Origin: Thiopseudomonas sp.
GTDB lineage: Bacteria > Pseudomonadota > Gammaproteobacteria > Pseudomonadales > Pseudomonadaceae
DNA: 64,000 nt
Assembly (NCBI GenBank): GCA_023228985.1
Contig: JALOAC010000010.1
Span: forward strand, 18,712-82,711
Reading direction: 5' to 3'
In this document: piece after piece, positions 9,050-17,278 of the stretch
How positions within the stretch are numbered: the first letter of the stretch is position 1
Layout: each line of letters opens with the position of its first letter
Notes under the pieces: generated by a model
What the model saw: only the letters and a program-made list of their open reading frames with translations
What the model was told of the DNA's origin: nothing
The model's database searches: none
Program-made: the position numbers and the translations under genes

Positions 9050-10764
9050 AGCTCAGGCCCCATAGAGAAGTGAATGCGCCACCCTCGGTCATCATTGAGT
9101 GCATGCGCCCAGTCCAAGCGTAAAGGACCTATCGGCGATACCCAGCGCACACCGACACCGACGCCCGTTTTCATGGCATCAGTCCAGTTTTCCACTGCAT
9201 TACCCCGGTCGACAAAACTAGCGATGCGCCATGTGTCCGTCAGACTGTATTGATACTCCACGCTCTGCGCGAATAAATAACGACCACCGATTCGATTACG
9301 ATACTCATCGCGTGGCGAAAGACTCTGGTAATCATAACCACGCACACTTTGGTCACCACCGGCAAAAAAGCGTAGTGAAGGTGGGATGCGAGCATAGTTA
9401 TTAGTGGCAATGGCACCCACCTGGGTACGACCTAAAAACCTATGCTTGTCGGCCAGCGTAATCAAACCGCGCACCAGCGCACTGACATGCAACACATCCG
9501 CATCAGCAAAAACATCCTGTTTTGCACCGCTAATATCTGCTTGCAATCGATAACCTACGCTTGGGTCTATGGCTGAGTCGGATTTAAGTTTGCTAAAACC
9601 CAGACTAGGCAGCAAAAACTGACTGCGCTTTTCTGGCTGCGCTCGGCCATAGTCGTATCTTTCTTCATCCCAGCGCAAACCCGCCACACGCTGCCAATCA
9701 TGACCCACATGTTTGTGCCATTGTGCACCGTAGGTGTAACGACGACTCTGTGCGTCCATATACTCTTCACGTTGATAGCCTGAAACAAAACGCAACTGAT
9801 CAGTTAGCGGTGCTTCTAACGGAATGGCATACCAGCCGGTAACATTCTGCTGCGGCTCAGACCATTCTGTTTCAAAGCCCAGCTTATGTCCGTATTTATT
9901 GATTCGGGGCTGCTCCCAATTAAAGCGCGCCCTGGGTCCGATATCGGTAGAAAACCCTGCACCCACACCAAATGTTCGTGGCTTTACCGGCTGCAGACTG
10001 ACACGAACCGGCACTAGCAACGGTCCCTCGGGTTCACCCACAGCATCCACACGAATCTGCTCAAAATACCCCGTGGCTTGCAAGTTTTGACTCAATCTTG
10101 CCAAAACCGCTGAGTTATACGCATCCCCTTCTTTAAAAGGCACTAATCGGTTTAATAATTGTGGCTCAATCCAACTCTGCTCAGAAAACTCCACAGCACC
10201 CAAGTAGTACCGTGGACCACTATCAAAGTGCAGGCTGATGTCAGCAGCGCCCATTTCGGGATCAATCTCTAAGCGTTGTTGCGTAAATTTGGCCATAAAA
10301 AAACCATAGCGCAACGCATATTGCTGCAGCTTAGACTTTAAATCCTCATAGGCACCATGGTGCAAAATCGCGCCGGTCTGCAAGCGCTCGTCTGCAAACT
10401 CGGTAAAAACAGGCAGCTGACCGGCTTCACCCAACACCTGAATATCAACCTTACGCAAACGCACCGGCTCAGCCAAAGCAACCTCGATACGCAGCGTAGG
10501 TTTTTTACCCGGTACGGTAGTAACTTGATAGCTGTTTTGATAATAACCGAGCGCTTCACTGGCTTTATGCGCCATGCTTAACGCAGTGCGGCGATAACGC
10601 TGCAACGCGTCTTCATCATAGTCTTCTAGGCTGCCGATATAGGCCTGAATATTCTCTTTGATGGCTTTATTGGCGGGCGTTACCACAATATCAAGACGTG
10701 CTTGTGACCACGTGCATGGCAACCAGAGCAAAAGTAAGAGACTGACAAAAATACGTATTAACAT
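9046..10764 (-). CDS. tamA: Autotransporter assembly outer-membrane protein TamA
   Basis: The 572-residue protein belongs to the Omp85/BamA family. It has a signal peptide (residues 1-20), three POTRA-like repeats (about residues 22-265), and a C-terminal 16-stranded barrel. The barrel shows the family motifs GYQREEYMDAQSRRYTYGAQ, RFFAGGDQSVRGYDYQSLSP (the conserved VRGY loop of strand 6) and SPIGPLRLDWAHALN. The final strand ends WRIHFSMGPEL. TamA pairs with TamB, encoded directly downstream with a 4-bp overlap. Transcription diverges from xthA. Confidence 0.95.
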   Translation of the reverse strand: MLIRIFVSLLLLLWLPCTWSQARLDIVVTPANKAIKENIQAYIGSLEDYDEDALQRYRRTALSMAHKASEALGYYQNSYQVTTVPGKKPTLRIEVALAEPVRLRKVDIQVLGEAGQLPVFTEFADERLQTGAILHHGAYEDLKSKLQQYALRYGFFMAKFTQQRLEIDPEMGAADISLHFDSGPRYYLGAVEFSEQSWIEPQLLNRLVPFKEGDAYNSAVLARLSQNLQATGYFEQIRVDAVGEPEGPLLVPVRVSLQPVKPRTFGVGAGFSTDIGPRARFNWEQPRINKYGHKLGFETEWSEPQQNVTGWYAIPLEAPLTDQLRFVSGYQREEYMDAQSRRYTYGAQWHKHVGHDWQRVAGLRWDEERYDYGRAQPEKRSQFLLPSLGFSKLKSDSAIDPSVGYRLQADISGAKQDVFADADVLHVSALVRGLITLADKHRFLGRTQVGAIATNNYARIPPSLRFFAGGDQSVRGYDYQSLSPRDEYRNRIGGRYLFAQSVEYQYSLTDTWRIASFVDRGNAVENWTDAMKTGVGVGVRWVSPIGPLRLDWAHALNDDRGWRIHFSMGPEL

Positions 10765-10864
10765 GGGTGGATTTTACCTTGCCTCACACTGGGCTGCAGC
10801 GTTTTTTAAAGACTGAGCACGCAGAAACTCTCGACGCACCAAAGGATTTATCGCCCTGAGTCTG

Positions 10865-10870
10865 TATAAT
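10865..10870 (+). promoter_or_regulatory. Probable -10 element for xthA
   Basis: TATAAT lies 47 bp before the xthA start in the 152-bp divergent tamA/xthA intergenic region. No convincing -35 hexamer was seen, so the assignment rests on the perfect -10 and position only. Confidence 0.4.
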
Positions 10871-10916
10871 CACACACTTACGACACCCGCAGTACAGCCT
10901 CAGGTAATCCAGCACT

Positions 10917-11729
10917 ATGAAAATCATTTGTTTTAATATCAACGGCCTTCGTGCGCGTCCACATCAGCTAAGCGCCATTATTGATAAACATCAGCCAGAT
11001 ATTATTGGCTTACAAGAAATCAAAGTCGCCGACGAACAATTCCCACTCGAAATGATTCATGAATTGGGCTACCACGTTGAACATCACGGACAAAAAGGTC
11101 ACTACGGTGTTGCTCTGCTGTCTAAACAAGCGCCGTTAAAAGTACACAAGGGTTTTCCCAACGACAGCGAAGATGCGCAGCGCCGCTTTATTTGGGCTGA
11201 ATATGCTGGACTCAATGGCGAACCCATTACTGTGATGAACGGCTATTTCCCACAGGGAGAAAACCGCAAGCATGAAACCAAATTCCCCGCTAAAACCAAA
11301 TTTTACGCCGATTTACAACAACTGCTGGAACAGCAATTTAACAACCAGCAGCCTGTTATTTTAATGGGCGATTTTAATATCGCCCCAGAAGATGCCGACA
11401 TCGGTATTGGCGAGCACAACGCCAAACGCTGGCTCAGCACCGGCAAGTGCTGTTTTTTACCCGAAGAGCGCGAATGGATGCAGCGCTTAATGAGCTGGGG
11501 TTTTATTGATAGCTTCCGCCACGTGGCTCCTGATACCAGCAACACCCTAAGCTGGTTTGATTACCGCAGCCGTGGTTTTGAAGACAACCCAAAACGCGGT
11601 TTGCGCATCGACTTAATCCTTGCCAGTCAAGGACTTGCCGACAACCTGCTGGATGCGGGAATTGATTACGAAATCCGCGGCATAGAGAAACCTTCGGATC
11701 ATGCGCCCATTTGGTTAACCCTAGGCTAG
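10917..11729 (+). CDS. xthA: Exodeoxyribonuclease III
   Basis: The 270-residue enzyme is a 3'-5' exonuclease and AP endonuclease of base-excision repair. It opens with MKIICFNINGLRAR and has the EEP-superfamily catalytic set: GLQEIK (metal-binding Glu), GYFPQGENR, GDFNIAPEDADIG (Asp/Asn pair), FDYRSRGFEDNPKRGLRIDL and the terminal SDHAPIW histidine. The WLSTGKCCFLPEER segment marks the XthA branch rather than ApeX-like nucleases. It is followed after only 7 bp by the DedA-PAP2 gene, probably in one transcript. Confidence 0.95.
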   Translation: MKIICFNINGLRARPHQLSAIIDKHQPDIIGLQEIKVADEQFPLEMIHELGYHVEHHGQKGHYGVALLSKQAPLKVHKGFPNDSEDAQRRFIWAEYAGLNGEPITVMNGYFPQGENRKHETKFPAKTKFYADLQQLLEQQFNNQQPVILMGDFNIAPEDADIGIGEHNAKRWLSTGKCCFLPEEREWMQRLMSWGFIDSFRHVAPDTSNTLSWFDYRSRGFEDNPKRGLRIDLILASQGLADNLLDAGIDYEIRGIEKPSDHAPIWLTLG

Positions 11730-11736
11730 AGTCTTT

Positions 11737-13053
11737 ATGCCTGATTTTTTCCAGACGTTTTTTAACTGGAGCGCCAACCACCCTGTTTTGCTAGCTGTCA
11801 GTATCTTTGTCATCGCTTTTTTAGAGTGTTTGGCGCTGTTCGGTATTCTCTTTCCTGGTGTGGTTTTACTGGTTTCGATTACCGTCATTGCTGCTAACAG
11901 CGACTTACCCCTATGGCTGACCCTGCTTATGGCCAGCTCTGGCGCCTTTAGTGCCAACCTAGCCTCTTACACCCTCGGAGCCAAACTACAAAGCAAAACT
12001 GAAAAACTGGGCTTATTGCGCAAAAACCCTGCTTGGCTGGTGCATGCACAGCTCTATTTACAGAACTACGGTTCAGCCAGTATATTTTTTGCCCAGTTTG
12101 TTGGCTTGCTCAGACCTTTGCTGCCTATGGTTGCCGGTATGGTCAGCGTGCCACGCCAGCAGTTTAGTATTATTATCCTATTCGCATCGGTGGGCTGGTC
12201 AGCACTGTTTATTTTACCCGCTTGGTTTACCGGTACTGCCATGCACATACAGCCGCCAGAGGGTTTTTGGCTGCAAACTCTAATCCCACTGCTTGAATTT
12301 TTGAGTATTCTAATGATCAGCTATCACCTAACCCGTCGCCAACATCAGTGGCGCTATGCAGCGATAACCCTAACCGCCGGCTTACTGCTACTGACTCTAA
12401 TTATCAGCCTGCCTTGGTTAAGTCAGTTCGATGCCTTTGTGCTGGATCTTGCGCAGCAGCTACGCGGCCCTGCACTCGACAAGCTGATGCTGATTAGCAC
12501 ACTGGTAGCGGATCGTTATATCCAGCTGGCTTTGTGTGCCTTGCTCTGCTTGTTCTTGTTAGCACAGCGCGCTTGGGCTGCTTTGTTTTTTACTGCCGGC
12601 AGTATTCTAGCGGGTTACGGTGCAACACTAGTATTAAAATACCTACTGCAACGCAGTCGCCCTGATATCTTGCTTGAGCCTTTATCTGGCGGCAGCTTTC
12701 CCAGCGGTCACAGCGCGCGCGGATTTTTATTTTTTCTGATCATCGCGATCTTGCTGAACCGTGGTTTGGCCGTTAATTGGCGTATTTTAACCATTACGAT
12801 GGCTTGCGTTCTTGCAAGCTTGGTGGCGTTTTCCCGCTTTTATTTAGGCGCGCACTGGCCAACGGATACGATGGCAGGCGCTTTGATTGCTATTGCGGCT
12901 TGCGGCTTTTCCCTCACCGTACTGCAACTTAAATGCCCACCGACTCAGCTTGGCAAAGCGTTTTGGTATAAATACTTTGCCCTTAGTGGCGTTTTACTCG
13001 TCGCCGCTATTATCTGGCAACTTCCAGCGGCAATGATTAAATACCAACTCTAA
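11737..13053 (+). CDS. DedA-family / PAP2 phosphatase fusion membrane protein
   Basis: The 438-residue integral membrane protein joins two domains. Residues 1-190 are a DedA/SNARE-associated domain (FLECLALFGILFPG, then SAFSANLASYTLG and FFAQFVGLLRPLLPMVAG, which carry the family acidic and R-x-x-x-P signatures). Residues 240-410 form a PAP2 lipid phosphatase with all three motifs: KYLLQRSRP near 300, PSGH near 321 and SRFYLGAHWPTD near 365, so the catalytic His residues are present. Likely work is flipping and dephosphorylating a polyprenyl or phospholipid phosphate at the inner membrane; the exact substrate is unknown. This fusion also occurs in other pseudomonads. Confidence 0.85.
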   Translation: MPDFFQTFFNWSANHPVLLAVSIFVIAFLECLALFGILFPGVVLLVSITVIAANSDLPLWLTLLMASSGAFSANLASYTLGAKLQSKTEKLGLLRKNPAWLVHAQLYLQNYGSASIFFAQFVGLLRPLLPMVAGMVSVPRQQFSIIILFASVGWSALFILPAWFTGTAMHIQPPEGFWLQTLIPLLEFLSILMISYHLTRRQHQWRYAAITLTAGLLLLTLIISLPWLSQFDAFVLDLAQQLRGPALDKLMLISTLVADRYIQLALCALLCLFLLAQRAWAALFFTAGSILAGYGATLVLKYLLQRSRPDILLEPLSGGSFPSGHSARGFLFFLIIAILLNRGLAVNWRILTITMACVLASLVAFSRFYLGAHWPTDTMAGALIAIAACGFSLTVLQLKCPPTQLGKAFWYKYFALSGVLLVAAIIWQLPAAMIKYQL

Positions 13054-13192
13054 AAAACCAAGCTGTGCACAAATCCTCAGCCCTTGCCACTTCTCGGCGA
13101 ATGAGCACATTTTGTGCTAAAATTTGCAGCTTATTATTTATCACGATATAGATTTGCGACTATTTCCCAGTTTACTGCGACAAGAGGCCTAC

Positions 13193-13975
13193 ATGAGCGT
13201 ATCCATTAAAACACCCCAAGACATCGAAAAAATGCGTATCGCTGGCCGCTTGGCCGCCGAAGTACTCGAGATGATTGAGGAGCACGTTCAGATAGGTGTC
13301 ACCACTGATCAGCTCAATACTCTGTGCCATGACTATATTGTTAATGTGCAAAAGGCTATCCCTGCACCGCTTAACTACAACGGCTTTCCCAAGTCCATTT
13401 GCACCTCGATCAACCATGTTGTGTGTCATGGCATCCCCAATGACAAAGCACTTAAAGACGGCGACATTATCAATATTGATATCACCGTTATCAAAGACGG
13501 CTATTTTGGCGATACCAGTAAGATGTTTATGGTCGGTGCCGTGCCTGAGTGGGCGCAGCGCCTGTGTCAGGTAACACAAGAGTGCCTGTATAAAGGCATT
13601 GAGATAGTACGCCCCGGCACACGCTTGGGTGATATAGGCGCGGTGATTCAGCAACATGCCGAAAAAAATGGCTATTCTGTGGTGCGCGAATTTTGCGGAC
13701 ATGGCATTGGTACAGTTTTCCATGAAGAGCCACAAATTTTACACTACGGCAAAGCCGGCACCGGCATGGCGCTGGAAGAAGGCATGACGTTCACCATTGA
13801 GCCGATGATTAACCTTGGTCGAGCAGGTACTCGCGTGCTGGGCGATGGCTGGACTGCGATCACCAAAGACCGCAAACTGAGTGCCCAGTGGGAACACACT
13901 CTGGCGGTTACCGCAGACGGTTATGAGATTTTTACCCTGCGTAAGGAAGAAACCTTCCCCGCTGTTTTCCCATAG
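13193..13975 (+). CDS. map: Type I methionine aminopeptidase
   Basis: The chosen start ATG at 13193 has AAGAGG eight bases upstream and gives MSVSIKTPQDIEKMRIAGRL, 260 residues, the usual length. The frame is open further upstream to 13124 but that extension has no family similarity. The five metal ligands of the pita-bread fold are visible: Asp in DITVIKDG, Asp in GDTSKMF, His in GHGIGTVFHEEPQI, Glu in TFTIEPMIN and Glu in WEHTLAVT. It removes the initiator Met from nascent proteins. It precedes glnD by 42 bp, the same order as in Pseudomonas, where rpsB and tsf lie on the other side; here that side holds the DedA-PAP2 gene. Confidence 0.96.
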   Translation: MSVSIKTPQDIEKMRIAGRLAAEVLEMIEEHVQIGVTTDQLNTLCHDYIVNVQKAIPAPLNYNGFPKSICTSINHVVCHGIPNDKALKDGDIINIDITVIKDGYFGDTSKMFMVGAVPEWAQRLCQVTQECLYKGIEIVRPGTRLGDIGAVIQQHAEKNGYSVVREFCGHGIGTVFHEEPQILHYGKAGTGMALEEGMTFTIEPMINLGRAGTRVLGDGWTAITKDRKLSAQWEHTLAVTADGYEIFTLRKEETFPAVFP

Positions 13976-14017
13976 TAGTCGTTTATACCGCAAGCCTATG
14001 CCTTGCAAGAGGTAACA

Positions 14018-16693
14018 ATGTCCGCTGATGAACTTGTGCTGTTTGATGCTGCCGATTTTAAACTGCGCCTGGCTCAGCATGACAACCATTTGGAAGTATT
14101 CCGCTCCACCCTTGAGCATGCACGTCTAACGCTGGATCAATGCTTTTTAGATGGACGCGATATCGAACAGCTGGTGCATGCGCGCGCCAAAGTTATTGAC
14201 CAGATTATCAGTCATGCTTGGGTACATTATGGCTTAGAGAATCACAGTAACTGCCTCAGCCTTATTGCCGTCGGTGGCTACGGTCGTGCCGAGTTACACC
14301 CTCATTCAGATATCGATTTGCTGGTACTGATGGAGCACGAGCCTAATACCCCGCTGCAAGAACATATCGGTCAGTTCCTCACTTTTCTGTGGGATATTGG
14401 CTTAGAAGTTGGTCATAGCGTGCGCACGCTAGCTGAGTGCCTCACTGAAGCAGCCAATGATTTAAGCATCATTACCAACCTCATGGAAAGCCGCACCGTG
14501 ATTGGCTCACACCAGCTGCATAAAACCCTAAGCGAGCAACTAGGTCCGCAGTATATGTGGCCCAGCGAAACATTTTTTTTAAGCAAGCGCGAAGAACAGC
14601 GCGCAAGACACGACAAATATAACGACACCGAATACAATCTTGAGCCCAATGTTAAAAGCTCTCCCGGCGGTCTGCGTGATATCCAAACTATTTTATGGAT
14701 TGCACAGCGACGCTTTGGCATGCGCAGCTTAGCCAGCCTTGAAGCACCGGGTTTTTTGACCACCAACGAATATCAGCTGTTGGTCCGCTCTCAGGCGTTT
14801 TTATGGCGTGTACGTTACGCTTTGCATATGTTGGCTGGACGCGCCGAAGATCGTCTGCTACTGGAGTATCAACACAAAGTTGCCGAGCTATTTGGCTTTC
14901 ATGGTGATGACGCCAAGCAAGCCATCGAACACTTTATGCAGCAGTACTACCGCACCGTAATGAGCGTGGCTGAACTGAGCGATTTTACTAATCAGTTCCT
15001 TGAAGAAAACATCTTACGCCCAACCAGTACCGCACTGCCGGTGCTGTTGAATGAGCGTTTTCGGGTGCGTGATGGCTTTCTTGAGCACGTTGATACGGAC
15101 GTCTTTCGTAAAACCCCCTCGGCCATTTTGGAAGTCTTTGTTCTGCTGGCCAAGCACCCAGAAATCAAAGGGGCGCGCTCTGAAACCATTCGTTTACTAC
15201 GCGACCACCGTCATTTGATTGATGACGAGTTTCGTCTAGACCCACGCAATACCGCGCTGTTTATCGAGTTATTCAGCTGCCAAGAAGGCGTGCATATGAA
15301 TCTCAGACGGATGAGTAGATACGGGATTTTAGGCCGTTATCTACCGGAATTTGGCCGCATTATCGGACAAATGCAGCATGACCTTTATCATATTTATACC
15401 GTGGATGCGCACAGCCTTAATCTAATCAAGCATCTGCGCAAACTACGTCACGCGGATTTTGCAGAAAAGTTCTCCCTAGCCAGCGCCATCATGAGCCGCT
15501 TACCCAAAACAGAGCTCATTTACCTTGCTGGCCTCTACCATGATATTGGCAAAGGTCGCGGCGGCGATCATTCCGAGCTTGGCGCCCTGGATGCCGAGGC
15601 TTTTGCTGTACGTCATCAGCTACCCACGTGGGATAGACGCCTAATGGTTTGGCTAGTGCGCAACCATTTAATTATGTCTGAAACAGCGCAACGTAAAGAT
15701 ATTACCGACCCCGAAGTCATCTACAATTTTGCCAGGCAGGTGGGTGAGCAAATCCGTTTGGACTACCTGTACGTGCTCACAGTAGCTGATCTCAATGCCA
15801 CCAATCCCAAACTCTGGAACTCTTGGCGCGCACAACTGTTGCGTCAACTGTATAGCGAAACCCGTCGCGCGCTCAGACGTGGACTGGAAAACCCATTAGA
15901 ACGCGATGAGCAAATAGAAACCCGGCAAACCACCGCCTTAAGCCTATTAAGCGCAGAAAATATTTCCTTAGAGGCCGTTAATCAACTTTGGGCAACGCTG
16001 GATGATGATTATTTTTTACGCCATAGCGCTGGTGATATCGCTTGGCATAGCGCTGCATTAGTTCAGCATGGCAACAGCCACGAACCTTTAGTGTTAGTGC
16101 GCGAAACCAGTCAGCGTGGCTTTGATGGCGGCTCGCAGGTGTTCGTCTACGCCCCTAATCGCAGCGATCTATTTGCCGCAACCGCAGCCACCTTGGATCA
16201 GCTGAATTTGAGTATTCTCGAAGCACGCATTATGACCTCCAGCGCGCAAGTCGCCATTGAAAGTTACATTGTGTTAGAGGCCGATGGTGAGCGCATTGGC
16301 GATAATCCAGAGCGTATTCAAGCCATTCGCCAAGGGCTGAATAATGCGTTGCACAACCCGGATAAATTTCCTGAAATCATTCAGCGCCGTGTACCTAGGC
16401 GCTTAAAGCACTTTGCCTTTAGCCCACAAGTCAACATTAGTAATGATGCACAGCGTCCTTATACAGTCGTCGAGGTTGTCGCACCGGACCGACCCGGTTT
16501 GCTGGCACGTATTGCGCGGGTGTTTTTAGAATTTAACCTATCACTGGTGAGTGCCAAAATTATCACTCAGGGCGAGCGCATTGAAGACGTGTTTTTCTTA
16601 ACCGACAATAACGGTCAACCTTTAACTGATCCTCAGTTGTGCGGCAGGCTAAAAGAAGCTCTGATAGCACAACTGGCCACCAGTATTAGCTAA
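14018..16693 (+). CDS. glnD: Bifunctional uridylyltransferase/uridylyl-removing enzyme GlnD
   Basis: The 891-residue enzyme is the nitrogen sensor that uridylylates and deuridylylates PII (GlnB/GlnK) in response to glutamine. Domains in order: nucleotidyltransferase with GGYGRAELHPHSDIDLL (about residues 85-105), the PII-uridylyltransferase linker domain, an HD hydrolase domain with LYHDIGKGRGGDHSELG (about 505-520), and two ACT domains beginning near residues 705 and 810 that bind glutamine. The ATG at 14018 follows AAGAGGT; a TTG at 14003 in frame is an unlikely start. In Pseudomonas aeruginosa dapC follows glnD; here a small membrane-protein gene does. Confidence 0.96.
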   Translation: MSADELVLFDAADFKLRLAQHDNHLEVFRSTLEHARLTLDQCFLDGRDIEQLVHARAKVIDQIISHAWVHYGLENHSNCLSLIAVGGYGRAELHPHSDIDLLVLMEHEPNTPLQEHIGQFLTFLWDIGLEVGHSVRTLAECLTEAANDLSIITNLMESRTVIGSHQLHKTLSEQLGPQYMWPSETFFLSKREEQRARHDKYNDTEYNLEPNVKSSPGGLRDIQTILWIAQRRFGMRSLASLEAPGFLTTNEYQLLVRSQAFLWRVRYALHMLAGRAEDRLLLEYQHKVAELFGFHGDDAKQAIEHFMQQYYRTVMSVAELSDFTNQFLEENILRPTSTALPVLLNERFRVRDGFLEHVDTDVFRKTPSAILEVFVLLAKHPEIKGARSETIRLLRDHRHLIDDEFRLDPRNTALFIELFSCQEGVHMNLRRMSRYGILGRYLPEFGRIIGQMQHDLYHIYTVDAHSLNLIKHLRKLRHADFAEKFSLASAIMSRLPKTELIYLAGLYHDIGKGRGGDHSELGALDAEAFAVRHQLPTWDRRLMVWLVRNHLIMSETAQRKDITDPEVIYNFARQVGEQIRLDYLYVLTVADLNATNPKLWNSWRAQLLRQLYSETRRALRRGLENPLERDEQIETRQTTALSLLSAENISLEAVNQLWATLDDDYFLRHSAGDIAWHSAALVQHGNSHEPLVLVRETSQRGFDGGSQVFVYAPNRSDLFAATAATLDQLNLSILEARIMTSSAQVAIESYIVLEADGERIGDNPERIQAIRQGLNNALHNPDKFPEIIQRRVPRRLKHFAFSPQVNISNDAQRPYTVVEVVAPDRPGLLARIARVFLEFNLSLVSAKIITQGERIEDVFFLTDNNGQPLTDPQLCGRLKEALIAQLATSIS

Positions 16694-16729
16694 CCCAAAA
16701 TTACTCATTAAATAAACAAGGACCAACGC

Positions 16730-16903
16730 ATGGATAACCCACTCAATATTATGACCAGTATTATAGTACTCAGCATGATTGTGCTGATTGTTGGTTATAC
16801 GTGGCGGGATAAAGCTTGGGGGCCGGTAGTTGTATTGCTGGGCATTCTAACCATGATGAGTTCGCTCAGCTACCGCATTGTTTTAGCCGTATCCATACAC
16901 TAA
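16730..16903 (+). CDS. Small two-helix membrane protein, 57 residues, unknown function
   Basis: This short gene starts with ATG preceded by AAGGA at 7 bases and ends with TAA at 16901-16903, 11 bp before the next start. The product has two hydrophobic segments, roughly residues 9-24 and 31-45, joined by a short charged loop (YTWRDKAWG), and a short C-terminal tail. The good ribosome-binding site, the tight fit between glnD and the ArsC-like gene, and the coherent two-helix profile argue it is real. I do not recognise a family and assign no function. Confidence 0.65.
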   Translation: MDNPLNIMTSIIVLSMIVLIVGYTWRDKAWGPVVVLLGILTMMSSLSYRIVLAVSIH

Positions 16904-16914
16904 GGAGAACAACA

Positions 16915-17271
16915 ATGACTCAGTTAACTCTGTATGGCATCAAAGCTTGCGACACCATGAAGAAAGCCATGAATTGGCTGCAAGAGCACGAACATGTCTT
17001 TGAGTTTCATGATTACAAAAAACAAACCATTGACGCCGCCTCATTAGAACGCTGGTGCAACGAGCACGGCTGGGAAACTATTTTAAACCGCAAAGGTACT
17101 ACCTTTCGCAAGCTCGACGAGGATCGCAAACAGGATTTAGACCAGAACAAAGCCATCGCCCTGATGCTGGAAAACAATTCCATGATCAAGCGCCCCGTGC
17201 TCGACTTGGGCGCGCGCACACTGGTGGGCTTTAAGCCTGACTACTATCAAGCCGAACTCGCAAAACGCTGA
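16915..17271 (+). CDS. ArsC/Spx-family reductase-like protein (YffB type)
   Basis: The 118-residue thioredoxin-fold protein starts at ATG 16915 behind AAGGAG. The frame runs open upstream to 16816, but that would overlap the 57-residue gene. It has the ArsC-like layout MTQLTLYGIKACDTMKKA, with a single Cys-Asp-Thr near residue 12, RKGTTFRKL in the middle and IKRPVLDLG near residue 92. The family is called Spx/ArsC or YffB; true arsenate reductases of the ArsC type use such a single N-terminal Cys with glutaredoxin, but no arsenic genes are nearby. It sits 7 bp before csdA, as in Pseudomonas, so a thiol-redox task linked to sulfur transfer is possible but unproven. Confidence 0.85.
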   Translation: MTQLTLYGIKACDTMKKAMNWLQEHEHVFEFHDYKKQTIDAASLERWCNEHGWETILNRKGTTFRKLDEDRKQDLDQNKAIALMLENNSMIKRPVLDLGARTLVGFKPDYYQAELAKR

Positions 17272-17278
17272 GCCAACC

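Noticed and set aside
13172..13735. 187-codon open frame on the minus strand opposite map
   Set aside because: It lies fully inside map, which has all metal ligands; no ribosome-binding site or family match was seen, so it is a shadow frame.
16915..17271. Arsenate reductase in an arsenic resistance operon
   Set aside because: No arsR, arsB or arsH is nearby and the gene sits with csdA; only a general ArsC/Spx-like call is supported.
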